Shown here one piece after another: positions 17,638 through 26,994 of a stretch of DNA of 60,034 bases. A program made the translations under genes and the position numbers. The stretch comes from Bacteroidota bacterium. GTDB lineage: Bacteria > Bacteroidota > Bacteroidia > B-17B0 > Aurantibacillaceae. The stretch is from the NCBI GenBank assembly GCA_025363015.1, contig JANYEQ010000051.1:1-60034 (forward strand), written 5' to 3'. The notes beneath the pieces were generated by a model. It saw nothing but the letters and a program-made list of their open reading frames with translations. It was not told the origin of the DNA and searched no databases. Position 1 is the stretch's first letter; each line of letters starts with the position of its first letter.

Positions 17638-19071
17638 TTAAACCTCACTCGCCACATCAAACAATTTGCCTTCTTCAAAATAATTGGCCATAAACTGTAT
17701 GCCTATTGGTAAACCATTACTGTGTATACCACAAGGCACACTAATAGCAGGTACACCCGCAATATTAGCTTGTACGGTAAAAATATCTTCTAAATACATT
17801 TTAATAGGGTCGGCACTGTTTTTGCCAAATTCAAAAGCCGTGCCCGGTGTGCTTGGTGTTACAATAAAATCGTAAGCGCTTAAAATTTCTTTTGTTTTGG
17901 TATGTATTAAGTTACGCACTTTTTGGCCTTTGGCATAATATGCATCGTAATACCCGCTACTTAATACAAAGGTACCCAACATAATACGGCGTTTTACCTC
18001 AGCACCAAAACCTTCGGAGCGCGATTTTTTATAGGTACTTTCTAAATCAGTAGCATTAGGGCTTCGGTAACCGTAATGTATGCCGTCAAAACGTGATAAA
18101 TTAGAAGATGCTTCGGCAGTGGTTAATACATAATACGTGGGCACCAAAAAATCTAAATATGGAAAACTCACCGCTTCAATGGTATGCCCATTTTCTTTTA
18201 GTGTATTTAATGTATTTAAAACCGCTTGTTTTACTTCAGGGTCCAGGCCATCAGCCTCTACACATTCTTTTAAATAAGCAATTTTATACTTTTTGCCAGA
18301 ATGTAATTGTTCAATATAATTCTCAACGTTGTGCGATGAAGAGGTGTTATCATTTCCATCTAATCCGCTAATGATTTGTGTAATTAGTGCGGCATCTTCA
18401 ACGGTTTTGGTAATAGGGCCTATTTGATCAAACGACGAAGCATAAGCAATTAAGCCATAACGCGATACCCGCCCGTAAGTAGGCTTAAAGCCAACGGTGC
18501 CTGTAAATGAAGCAGGCTGACGAATAGAACCTCCTGTATCAGAACCTAAAGCAACGTAGCATAAATTAGCAGCCACTGCCACCGCCGAACCGCCCGAAGA
18601 ACCACCAGGAACAAATTTTTTATTTAGTGGGTTTAATACATTTCCGTAAGCAGAGTTTTCGTTGCTGCTTCCCATAGCAAATTCATCACAATTTAAACGC
18701 CCAATAATAATAGCATCTTCGGCTAACAGTTTTTCTACAACAGTTGCTGAGTAAAGCGATTCAAAGCCTTGTAAAATTTTTGACGAAGCCGATACTTTAT
18801 GATTTTTATAACAAATATTATCTTTTAAACCAATAATTACTCCGGCTAATTTACCTAACTTGGAGGCTGAGTTTGTCGAAGCCGTAGCTTTAATCTTTTC
18901 GTCAACCAACTTTGCCTGTGCCAAGGCAGAGACAGAAAAAACTTCTAAAAAAGCATTTAATTCTTTGTTTGCTTCAATATTTACAATAGCTTGGTTAACT
19001 AAATCAACACAGGTTGTAACGCCATTTTTTAAATCGGCTTGTAATTTTTGTATGGTGCTAAATGAATACAC
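17638..19071 (-). CDS. gatA: Asp/Glu-tRNA amidotransferase subunit A
   Basis: Amidase subunit of GatCAB, which supplies ammonia to convert Glu-tRNA(Gln) or Asp-tRNA(Asn). The 477 residues carry the amidase signature with the Ser-cisSer-Lys triad: Lys in IIGLKDNICY, the Ser in GGSSGGSAVAVAAN, and GSDTGGSIRQPASF. gatB and gatC are not adjacent. glnS is present at the window edge (59941), so this enzyme may mainly serve Asn-tRNA here; that is inference. It follows tatA by 70 bp on the same strand, probably in one transcript. Confidence 0.96.
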   Translation of the reverse strand: MYSFSTIQKLQADLKNGVTTCVDLVNQAIVNIEANKELNAFLEVFSVSALAQAKLVDEKIKATASTNSASKLGKLAGVIIGLKDNICYKNHKVSASSKILQGFESLYSATVVEKLLAEDAIIIGRLNCDEFAMGSSNENSAYGNVLNPLNKKFVPGGSSGGSAVAVAANLCYVALGSDTGGSIRQPASFTGTVGFKPTYGRVSRYGLIAYASSFDQIGPITKTVEDAALITQIISGLDGNDNTSSSHNVENYIEQLHSGKKYKIAYLKECVEADGLDPEVKQAVLNTLNTLKENGHTIEAVSFPYLDFLVPTYYVLTTAEASSNLSRFDGIHYGYRSPNATDLESTYKKSRSEGFGAEVKRRIMLGTFVLSSGYYDAYYAKGQKVRNLIHTKTKEILSAYDFIVTPSTPGTAFEFGKNSADPIKMYLEDIFTVQANIAGVPAISVPCGIHSNGLPIGIQFMANYFEEGKLFDVASEV

Positions 19072-19141
19072 AGTAATTTTTTTAAAAATAAAAGCGCCTA
19101 AGGTTTTACCGTTAGACGCTTTAAAAATACAACTAAATTTT

Positions 19142-19333
19142 TTATTTCTTTTCTATTTCCGAACCTTCAGCCTCTGGCTTGCTTGCGTCTTTAAATTCTT
19201 TAACGCCACGGCCTAAACCTTTCATTAATTCTGGAATTTTTTTACCCCCAAATAATAACAATACAATTATTAAAACAATAATAATTTCTGATGGCCCCAT
19301 GCCCAAAATACCTAATACAAATAATGATGTCAT
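19142..19333 (-). CDS. tatA: twin-arginine translocase subunit TatA/TatE
   Basis: A 63-residue Tat pore-forming subunit. It has a short N-terminal stretch, one TM helix (about 8-27, [21 protein letters not shown] overlaps it), the hinge [21 protein letters not shown] typical of the family at about 28-48, and a charged tail. tatC is not in the window. It precedes gatA on the same strand. Confidence 0.94.
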   Translation of the reverse strand: MTSLFVLGILGMGPSEIIIVLIIVLLLFGGKKIPELMKGLGRGVKEFKDASKPEAEGSEIEKK

Positions 19334-19488
19334 TTTAATTAATTTAGGTTATAAAGGTACTAATTTGTTCGGTATAAAAAAATACAAGGGTATTGGTTTA
19401 AAATAGTGGTAATTTCTGCCAAATAGTCTTTATATTTATAATTGGCACAATATGTGAAAATAATTAAAAGTACTTATATAAAATTACA

Positions 19489-21906
19489 ATGATATATTAT
19501 AACGATAACAACGATATAGAACTTAATCAAGCCATTGACGACGATGCTGACTTTATTCCGCTTTTAAGTAGCGAAGATGAAGATACCATGCAGAACGAAA
19601 AAGTACCCGATATTCTGCCAATATTACCGCTTCGTAATACTGTTTTGTTTCCTGGTGTTGTAATACCCATTACCGTGGGGCGCGATAAATCCATTCAACT
19701 TATAAAAGATTATAATAAAGGCGATAAAACCATTGGTGTAGTGGCGCAAACAAGCGACGGCATTGAAGACCCTACCACCGACGATTTACATAAAACAGGT
19801 ACCGTAGCTTTTATTATTAAAATGTTGCGTATGCCAAATGGCGATACTACTATTATTATACAAGGAAAAAAACGTTTTAAAATAACCGAGTTTATTCAAA
19901 CAGAACCTTATCATAAAGCAAAGGTAGTAGCGTTTGATGATAATCGCCCTCCAAAAACTGATAAAGAGTTTCAGGCCATAGTTTCTAATTTAAAAGAAAC
20001 CTCACAACAAATTGTAAAGCTATCGCCCAATATACCGAGCGATGCAGGCTTTGCCATTAATAATATTGATAGTCCCACCTTTTTGGTAAATTTTATTAGC
20101 AATAATATGAATGCTAAAACCGACGACAAGCAAAAAATGTTAGAGGTGCCCAATTTAAAGGAACGTAGCATGTTGGTATTAGAATATTTGAATAAAGAGT
20201 TTCAAATGTTAGAGTTACGCAATCAAATTCAAAACAAAACCAAACACGATTTGGATAAACAACAGCGCGATTACTTTTTAAACCAACAAATAAAAACCAT
20301 ACAAGAAGAATTAGGCGATACCAATTTTGAGCAAGAAATTAACAGCTATAAAGAAAAAGCAAAAGCCAAAAAATGGAGTGAAGATGTTCAAACTATTTTT
20401 GATAAACAAATCTCTAAACTTCAACGCATGAACCCTAATGCCGCTGAACACGGCATACAAATAAATTATATTGAATTATTATTAGAACTGCCTTGGGACG
20501 ACATTACAAAAGACAATTTTGATTTAAATCATGCGCAAACTATTTTAGACGAAGACCATTTTGGTTTAGAAAAAGTAAAAGAACGCATTATTGAACACTT
20601 AGCAGTTTTAAAACTAAAAGGCAATTTAAAATCGCCTATAATTTGTTTATATGGCCCACCTGGCGTTGGTAAAACTAGCTTAGGAAAAAGCATTGCTAAA
20701 GCCTTAAACCGCAAATATGTTCGTATGAGCTTGGGCGGTTTAAAAGACGAAAGTGAAATTAGAGGGCATCGTAAAACATACATTGGCGCTATGCCAGGGC
20801 GTATTTTACAAAACTTAAAAAAAGTACAAAGCAATAACCCTGTTTTTATTTTAGATGAAATTGACAAAATAGGGAGCGATCATCACGGCAACCCTTCATC
20901 GGCATTATTAGAAGTATTAGACCCCGAACAAAATAGTACGTTTTATGATAATTTTTTAGAGTTAGATTATGATTTAAGCAAGGTTATGTTTATTGCCACT
21001 TGTAATAACCTAAGCACCATACAGCCCGCCTTACGCGACCGAATGGAAATTATTGAAGTAAACGGCTACACCGTTGAAGAAAAATTAATGATTGCCAAAA
21101 ACCATTTGTTACCTAAACAAGTAGAAGAGAGTGGTTTAAAAAAAGCACAGTTAAAATTAAGTGATAAAGTAATAGAATACATTATTGAAAATTACACAGG
21201 CGAAAGTGGTGTACGTAACTTAGAAAAAAAATTAAGCAAAATAGCGCGCAACATGGCGGTGCATATTGCTAAAAATGAAGATTTACCTAAAATTACCGAA
21301 GACGAAATTTTAAAAATACTAGGTCCATCGCACATAAAAAATAAATACCAAGGCAACGATATTGTAGGCGTAGTAACTGGTTTAGCATGGACACAAGTGG
21401 GAGGCGACATTTTATTTATTGAAACTAGCCTAAGCAAAACAAAAACTGGAAAACTAACCTTAACTGGTAACTTAGGCGATGTGATGAAAGAAAGTGCTGT
21501 GTTAGCTTTAGAATATTTAAAGGCGCACCCACATTTAATTAAATTAACCACCGAAGAAATTGAACAACACAATGTTCACATTCACGTGCCCGAAGGCGCT
21601 ACCCCAAAAGATGGGCCAAGTGCAGGTATAGCTATGCTTACCTCGTTAGCAAGTGCATTTACCAAACGTAAAGTAAAAAAAGCATTAGCCATGACAGGCG
21701 AAATTACTTTACGCGGAAAAGTATTGCCTGTAGGTGGAATAAAAGAAAAACTATTAGCCGCCAAACGTGCTGGCATTAAAGAAGTTATTTTATGTGCCGA
21801 TAATAAAAAAGATGTGGGTGACATTAAACCCGAATACTTAAAAGGCTTAACATTTAATTATGTAGAGAGGATGGAAGAAGTGTTGGTATTAGCATTATTA
21901 AAGTAA
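19489..21906 (+). CDS. lon: ATP-dependent protease Lon
   Basis: An 805-residue cytosolic AAA+ serine protease for damaged and regulatory proteins. The N-terminal substrate-binding LON domain is at about 42-240, preceded by an acidic 40-residue extension. The AAA module carries GPPGVGKTS (Walker A) and FILDEIDKIG (Walker B). The C-terminal protease domain has the Ser-Lys dyad: Ser711 in PKDGPSAG and Lys752 in VGGIKEKLLAA. It is monocistronic, with divergent tatA upstream. Confidence 0.97.
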   Translation: MIYYNDNNDIELNQAIDDDADFIPLLSSEDEDTMQNEKVPDILPILPLRNTVLFPGVVIPITVGRDKSIQLIKDYNKGDKTIGVVAQTSDGIEDPTTDDLHKTGTVAFIIKMLRMPNGDTTIIIQGKKRFKITEFIQTEPYHKAKVVAFDDNRPPKTDKEFQAIVSNLKETSQQIVKLSPNIPSDAGFAINNIDSPTFLVNFISNNMNAKTDDKQKMLEVPNLKERSMLVLEYLNKEFQMLELRNQIQNKTKHDLDKQQRDYFLNQQIKTIQEELGDTNFEQEINSYKEKAKAKKWSEDVQTIFDKQISKLQRMNPNAAEHGIQINYIELLLELPWDDITKDNFDLNHAQTILDEDHFGLEKVKERIIEHLAVLKLKGNLKSPIICLYGPPGVGKTSLGKSIAKALNRKYVRMSLGGLKDESEIRGHRKTYIGAMPGRILQNLKKVQSNNPVFILDEIDKIGSDHHGNPSSALLEVLDPEQNSTFYDNFLELDYDLSKVMFIATCNNLSTIQPALRDRMEIIEVNGYTVEEKLMIAKNHLLPKQVEESGLKKAQLKLSDKVIEYIIENYTGESGVRNLEKKLSKIARNMAVHIAKNEDLPKITEDEILKILGPSHIKNKYQGNDIVGVVTGLAWTQVGGDILFIETSLSKTKTGKLTLTGNLGDVMKESAVLALEYLKAHPHLIKLTTEEIEQHNVHIHVPEGATPKDGPSAGIAMLTSLASAFTKRKVKKALAMTGEITLRGKVLPVGGIKEKLLAAKRAGIKEVILCADNKKDVGDIKPEYLKGLTFNYVERMEEVLVLALLK

Positions 21907-21990
21907 ATTTTTCTATTTTATTAACTGTTTGTTTGCGCTTTTAAAACCTATTTAAAAGAGGTATAATTAATAACCCCAGTAATTTATTAC

Positions 21991-22707
21991 GTGAAAAACT
22001 ATTTCCAAAAAAAACTATATGCCATTTCTATTTTGCCATTATGTTTTGTGGCAACACTTTGGTTTATTTTTTTAATTGGATATTATAATAATATAAACCT
22101 TGTAAAATTTGGTGTATTACCCAGAGAAACCAATGGATTGTTGGGCATAATAACTTCTATTTTTATTCATGGCGATTTAGAGCACATAGCCTCCAACTCA
22201 TTACCAATTATTGTATTGGGCATGTTATTATTTTTCTTTTATAAAAAAATTGCCAAACAAAGCTTTTTATGGATATGGTTAATTAGCGGTACTTGGCTCT
22301 GGATTGGTGGTCGTAATAACCCAAATTATCCAATATATCATATTGGCGCAAGTACACTTATTTATGGTTTAGCTACTTTTTTATTTTTTAGCGGCGTGTT
22401 TCGTAAGCACTTACGCTTGATGGTAGTATCGGCATTAGTAGTTTTTTTATACGGTAGTATTGTGTGGGGCATTTTTCCGTTTAAAAGCGAAATAAGTTGG
22501 GAGGGGCATTTATTTGGGGCTTTAGCTGGGCTTTTGGTTGCCTTTAATTATCGAAAAGAGGGGCCACAAAAACGCGAACATGTATGGCAAGAGGAGGATG
22601 AAGAGGAGGTTGAGAACAAAACTACTGTTTTAGAAAACGAGGATTTAACAACTTCACACAATAATGTTACTGTAAATTATATTTATAAAAAAACAGAAGA
22701 GGATTAA
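21991..22707 (+). CDS. rhomboid family intramembrane serine protease
   Basis: A 238-residue membrane protein with about six TM segments. The rhomboid catalytic Ser lies in YHIGASTLIYG (GAST in place of the common GxSG), the catalytic His in SWEGHLFGALAG, and the preceding conserved His/Asn region is HGDLEHIASNS. The cytoplasmic tail (about 185-238) is strongly acidic (EEDEEEVENKT). The start is GTG at 21991, since no upstream in-frame ATG fits. The stop shares TTAA with hemA on the opposite strand. Substrate unknown. Confidence 0.85.
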   Translation: MKNYFQKKLYAISILPLCFVATLWFIFLIGYYNNINLVKFGVLPRETNGLLGIITSIFIHGDLEHIASNSLPIIVLGMLLFFFYKKIAKQSFLWIWLISGTWLWIGGRNNPNYPIYHIGASTLIYGLATFLFFSGVFRKHLRLMVVSALVVFLYGSIVWGIFPFKSEISWEGHLFGALAGLLVAFNYRKEGPQKREHVWQEEDEEEVENKTTVLENEDLTTSHNNVTVNYIYKKTEED

Positions 22708-23936
22708 TTGTTTTTTTGATTTAACAGCACTTCCTTTGCTGTTTTAATAGCAACAGCATTGTATTTTTTTTCAACGTAGGCGAGTACTTTATCTAACACT
22801 TCCTTACTTTGAGTATCTAATAAATTAATTTCTTTTATAAATACTTCTTGCATTGCAAACTCTTTAATAGCCTTAACTTGCTTGGGTATTTCGCCAAAAG
22901 CTAATTCTATTTTGCGCTCTTTGTGCGCCGCTTTAAATTGCTCAATTTTTGTTTTAATAAGCTCGTAACATTTCACCACTTCGCTTTTACGTAATATTAA
23001 ATTTGCGTCGGCTTGTTGTTTTAAAGCATTAATATTTATGTAATGTATATCGTTATTTTTTACTACTAACTCATCAACATTTGCGGGTAATCCTAAATCA
23101 ATAATTACTTTTTTACTTTTTTCATTTATAAGTAAACTGGTATATAAACTAGTAGTAACAATGGGCTCAGTACTTGCTGTGCATACAATTAATGCATCAA
23201 ACCCACTTTTATGTGCGTATAATTCATTTAAGGTAAATGCTTTTCCGTTTAATGATTTTGCTAGTTTTTGAGCATTAACAAGGGTTCTATTAAACACAAA
23301 AAAGTTAGCAAATTTATGCTTTTGTAAATAGGTTGCCATTAAGGTATTGGTTTCGCCACTTCCAATAAATAAAATACGTGCTTCATTTTTAATCCCTAAG
23401 GCTCGTAATTGCCTGTAGGCAAGCGATACAATTGATACTGGATTTTTTGCAATATCGGTAGTGGTATAAATTTCTTTTGCGGTTTCAATAGTTTGTTTTA
23501 TTAATAAGCGTGTAAAATCGCCCGTTAATCCTAATAAATTACAAAAATCGTACGCTTTCCGTACTTGAGTAATTATTTCGCGCTCTCCTACTACCAAGCT
23601 CTCTAACGATGAGGCTACCTTTAAAATATGCTCAATAGCATCATCACCACTAAAAACCTCAGCATTATTGGTAAGGCTATCTAACTCTACATTATTTAAC
23701 TTGCTATTAATATATAATAATAGTTCTTTTATTAAAGGCATGTTAATTTCATGTTCAGCTTTAATAAAAAGTTCAACTCTATTACAAGTATTTAAAAACA
23801 AAAATTCGTTAAAGCCAAAGTTTAGTTTTAAAGCCCCTAAAATTGCGGTTTGCTCATCGTAATTTAATTGCAATTTTCCAATTAAATTAAGTGGTAAAGC
23901 TTGGTGGGTAAAGGCTATAATTTTAAAATCGTTCAC
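22704..23936 (-). CDS. hemA: glutamyl-tRNA reductase
   Basis: First committed step of C5 haem synthesis, reducing Glu-tRNA to glutamate-1-semialdehyde. The catalytic Cys is Cys51 in LNTCNRVEL. Also present are SLESLVVGEREIITQVRKAY, the NADPH-binding ILFIGSGETNTLMATYL and a C-terminal dimerisation helix. The start is GTG at 23936. At 410 residues it has normal length. Other hem genes are not in the window. Confidence 0.95.
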   Translation of the reverse strand: MNDFKIIAFTHQALPLNLIGKLQLNYDEQTAILGALKLNFGFNEFLFLNTCNRVELFIKAEHEINMPLIKELLLYINSKLNNVELDSLTNNAEVFSGDDAIEHILKVASSLESLVVGEREIITQVRKAYDFCNLLGLTGDFTRLLIKQTIETAKEIYTTTDIAKNPVSIVSLAYRQLRALGIKNEARILFIGSGETNTLMATYLQKHKFANFFVFNRTLVNAQKLAKSLNGKAFTLNELYAHKSGFDALIVCTASTEPIVTTSLYTSLLINEKSKKVIIDLGLPANVDELVVKNNDIHYININALKQQADANLILRKSEVVKCYELIKTKIEQFKAAHKERKIELAFGEIPKQVKAIKEFAMQEVFIKEINLLDTQSKEVLDKVLAYVEKKYNAVAIKTAKEVLLNQKNN

Positions 23937-24064
23937 GTCTTAAGTACCGCAAATATGGTATAAAATTATAGTTTATTTGTCATACAAATGTCATATAACA
24001 AAAGGTAAAAGGTTTTATTGTTTACTATTTTTCTTTATATTTACCCTATTGATTTAATAAACTT

Positions 24065-25486
24065 ATGAGCGATAAGCAAAAAACCATAAAACAAGCCGTT
24101 TCGGTTACGGGTGTTGGTTTACACACGGGTAAAGCAGTAACAATTACATTTCATCCTGCCCCCATAAATCACTGGTATAAATTTCAACGCACCGATGTTG
24201 AAGGGCAACCTATTATTGATGCAGATGCGGATTTAGTAGTTGATACAAGCCGTGGCACAACTTTAGAAAAAAATGGTGTGCGGATTTATACAACCGAACA
24301 TGTATTGGCAGCCCTTGTTGGCTTGGGTATTGATAATTGTTTAATACAAATGACTGAAGCAGAAATGCCCATAATGGATGGTAGTAGTTGGAAATTTATT
24401 GAAGCTTTAGAAGCCGCAGAAATTGAAGAGCAAGATGCAGAAAGGGATTATTTTGAATTAAGCGAAAATTTAACCTACGAAGATCCTATTAAAAAAGTAG
24501 AAATGTTAGCTGTGCCACAGGACGCTTACCGCTGCACTGTGATGGTAGACTACAACAGCGAAGTATTAGGCACACAACACGCAGGCATTTACAATATATC
24601 GCAATTTAAAACCGAAATTAGTAAATGCCGCACCTTTGTTTTTTTACACGAATTAGAAGCTTTACTAGAACACAATTTAATTAAAGGGGGCGATTTAGAT
24701 AATGCCATTGTGTTGGTGGATAAAGAAGTACCAAAAGAAAAACTAGATTACTTGAAAAAAGTATTTAATAAAGAACATGTAGAAGTTAAAGGCAAAGGTG
24801 TTTTAAACAATACCGCTTTACATTTTTATAACGAACCCGCTCGCCACAAATTATTAGATATTATTGGCGATTTAGCCTTGGTTGGCAAACCCTTAAAAAT
24901 TCATGTGTTGGCGGCTCGCCCAGGGCATGCTGGTAATATAGCCTTCGCTAAAAAAATTAAAGAATCTATTAAAAAACAAAAAAACGAAAAAGATTACCCT
25001 AAAATAGATTTAAATGCACCACCCCTTTTAAACATTACCGATATAATGAAAATTTTACCTCACCGCCAGCCTATGCTGTTAGTAGATAAAATTATGGAAC
25101 TATCGGCAGAACATGTAATTGGTGTAAAAAATGTAACCTTAAACGAAGAATTTTTTAAAGGTCATTTTCCAGATAATCCTGTAATGCCGGGCGTAATGCT
25201 TATTGAAGCCATGGCACAATGCGGTGGCGTGTTGGTTTTAAAAACAGTACCCGACCCAGAAAATTACCTCACCTATTTTATGAAAATTGATGGTGTTAAG
25301 TTTAAGAAAATGGTTATTCCTGGCGATACCGTTGTGTTTAGTTTAGTATTGGTTACTCCCATTCGTCGTGGTATTTGCCACATGCGTGGCGTAGCATATG
25401 TTGCTAATAAGCCTGTAATGGAAGCCGAAATGATGGCGCAAATTGTAAAAGTAAAAGGATTAGAAACCCCAGTTTTAGCGAGTTAA
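24065..25486 (+). CDS. lpxC/fabZ: bifunctional LpxC deacetylase / FabZ-type dehydratase
   Basis: A fusion typical of Bacteroidota. Residues about 1-300 are LpxC, the zinc deacetylase that commits UDP-acyl-GlcNAc to lipid A (zinc ligand region YTTEHVLAALVGLGIDN and ARHKLLDIIGDLALVG). Residues about 318-470 are a hotdog 3-hydroxyacyl-ACP dehydratase with PHRQPMLLVDKI and the active-site GHFPDNPVMPGVMLIEAMAQ. lpxA follows after 8 bp, so the two early lipid A enzymes are co-transcribed. Confidence 0.97.
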   Translation: MSDKQKTIKQAVSVTGVGLHTGKAVTITFHPAPINHWYKFQRTDVEGQPIIDADADLVVDTSRGTTLEKNGVRIYTTEHVLAALVGLGIDNCLIQMTEAEMPIMDGSSWKFIEALEAAEIEEQDAERDYFELSENLTYEDPIKKVEMLAVPQDAYRCTVMVDYNSEVLGTQHAGIYNISQFKTEISKCRTFVFLHELEALLEHNLIKGGDLDNAIVLVDKEVPKEKLDYLKKVFNKEHVEVKGKGVLNNTALHFYNEPARHKLLDIIGDLALVGKPLKIHVLAARPGHAGNIAFAKKIKESIKKQKNEKDYPKIDLNAPPLLNITDIMKILPHRQPMLLVDKIMELSAEHVIGVKNVTLNEEFFKGHFPDNPVMPGVMLIEAMAQCGGVLVLKTVPDPENYLTYFMKIDGVKFKKMVIPGDTVVFSLVLVTPIRRGICHMRGVAYVANKPVMEAEMMAQIVKVKGLETPVLAS

Positions 25487-25494
25487 ATTCATAT

Positions 25495-26268
25495 ATGATT
25501 TCAAACTTAGCATCCATAAGCCCAAAAGCAAAAATTGGAAAAAATGTAACCATTTCAGCATTTGCAACCATTTTTGAAGATGTTGAAATTGGCGACAATA
25601 CATTTATTCATCCTAACGTTGTTATTTACCCCGATACAATTATTGGAAACGATTGTAAAATTTTTCCAGGTGCCGTAATTGGTATTGTTAATCAAGATTT
25701 AAAATACAAAGGCGAAAAATCAAACACCGTAATTGGCAATAATACTACTATTAGAGAGTACGCCACCATTCACAAAGGCACTGCTGACAGAATGACGACC
25801 AAGGTTGGTAACAACTGTTTAATTATGTGTTACACGCACTTGGGACACGATTGTGCGATTGGCAATAATGTTATAATTGCCAATAACGGTAGCCTTGCAG
25901 GGCACATTACAGTTGAAGACTTTGTAATTATTGAAGGCGTAGTAGCCGCTCAACAATTTGTAACCATTGGTGCGCACAGTTTTGTGGCAGGCGCATCGTT
26001 AATTCGCAAAAGTATACCGCCATATATTAGAGTAGCACGCGAACCCTTACAATTTATTGGCGTAAACACTATTGGTTTAGCGAGACGTGGCTTTGACAAA
26101 GATGTAATAAAACAAATAGAAGACATTTACAGAATTATTTTTGTGCGTGGGCATAACATTAGCAATGCCTTAGATATTGTAGAAACAGAAATGCCCGAAA
26201 CCCCAATTAGAACCGAGATTTTAAACTTTATAAAAAATCAAAAAGACGGGATTGTAAAAGGGATATAA
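25495..26268 (+). CDS. lpxA: UDP-N-acetylglucosamine acyltransferase
   Basis: First enzyme of lipid A synthesis, moving 3-hydroxyacyl from ACP to UDP-GlcNAc. The 257 residues form a left-handed beta-helix of hexapeptide repeats (about 1-185), with the catalytic His in CYTHLGHDCAIGN and the ruler region GGVVAAQQF-like EGVVAAQQFVTIG, then the helical C-terminal domain. It is encoded 8 bp after lpxC/fabZ and is probably coupled to it. Confidence 0.96.
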   Translation: MISNLASISPKAKIGKNVTISAFATIFEDVEIGDNTFIHPNVVIYPDTIIGNDCKIFPGAVIGIVNQDLKYKGEKSNTVIGNNTTIREYATIHKGTADRMTTKVGNNCLIMCYTHLGHDCAIGNNVIIANNGSLAGHITVEDFVIIEGVVAAQQFVTIGAHSFVAGASLIRKSIPPYIRVAREPLQFIGVNTIGLARRGFDKDVIKQIEDIYRIIFVRGHNISNALDIVETEMPETPIRTEILNFIKNQKDGIVKGI

Positions 26269-26325
26269 AAAAAATTTCTATTTTTTGCTTACAATTTATA
26301 ATCTTTAATTAAAAAAATTTCATAA

Positions 26326-26976
26326 GTGATCTCAATTTCTTTAAATAATATTGGCAAAAAATTTAATCGCGAGTGGATTTTTAGAAATCTTAATTATCAA
26401 ATTATAGCCAATGATAAATTAGTTATTTTAGGTGGTAATGGCTCTGGTAAATCTACTCTATTACAAATTATTAGCGGTTTTGTTTCACCTAACGAGGGTA
26501 CGATAGAGGCTAGTCAGCAATCCCAAGCTATCAAACAACCAAATATCAATCATCAGTCATCAATCATCAATCCACAATATATTTCCTTTGCCTCGCCCTA
26601 TATACAACTTATCGAAGATTTTACGTTAACCGAAATTATTGAACATTCCTCTTTTTTTAAACCCTTTATAAATAAATTATCTACCACTCAGATTATCGAA
26701 ATGATAGAGCTTTCTCACGCTAAAAATAAATTTATTAAACAATTTAGTAGCGGTATGAAACAGCGTTTAAAATTAGGTTTAGCCATTTTAGCCGATACGC
26801 CTTTGTTGTTATTGGATGAGCCTGTTTCTAACTTGGATAAAAATGCCATTGAATGGTACAAAAATTTAACACTAAATTACACTACAAACCGCACCGTTAT
26901 TGTATGCTCAAATGCCATTACCGAAGAGCATTTTTTTTGTACCAAGCAATTAAATGTTACCGATTTTAAAAAATAA
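26326..26976 (+). CDS. ABC transporter ATP-binding protein
   Basis: A single nucleotide-binding domain of 216 residues: Walker A GGNGSGKST (about 36-44), signature FSSGMKQRLKLG, Walker B LLLLDEPVSNLD, and a terminal His switch that is not obvious. Between Walker A and the Q-loop there is an unusual Gln/Asn/Ile/His-rich stretch (about 67-85) encoded by near repeats of ATCAATC. The start is GTG at 26326. It lies 57 bp after lpxA and 18 bp before the MBL gene on the same strand. No permease is adjacent; substrate unknown. Confidence 0.9.
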   Translation: MISISLNNIGKKFNREWIFRNLNYQIIANDKLVILGGNGSGKSTLLQIISGFVSPNEGTIEASQQSQAIKQPNINHQSSIINPQYISFASPYIQLIEDFTLTEIIEHSSFFKPFINKLSTTQIIEMIELSHAKNKFIKQFSSGMKQRLKLGLAILADTPLLLLDEPVSNLDKNAIEWYKNLTLNYTTNRTVIVCSNAITEEHFFCTKQLNVTDFKK

Positions 26977-26994
26977 ATTTCTTAACTTTATACA

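Noticed and set aside
26326-26976. FtsE, partner of FtsX at 4.2 kb
   Set aside because: The ATPase is not next to ftsX, has a different insert, and lies in the lpx-murQ run; nothing in its sequence is specific for FtsE.
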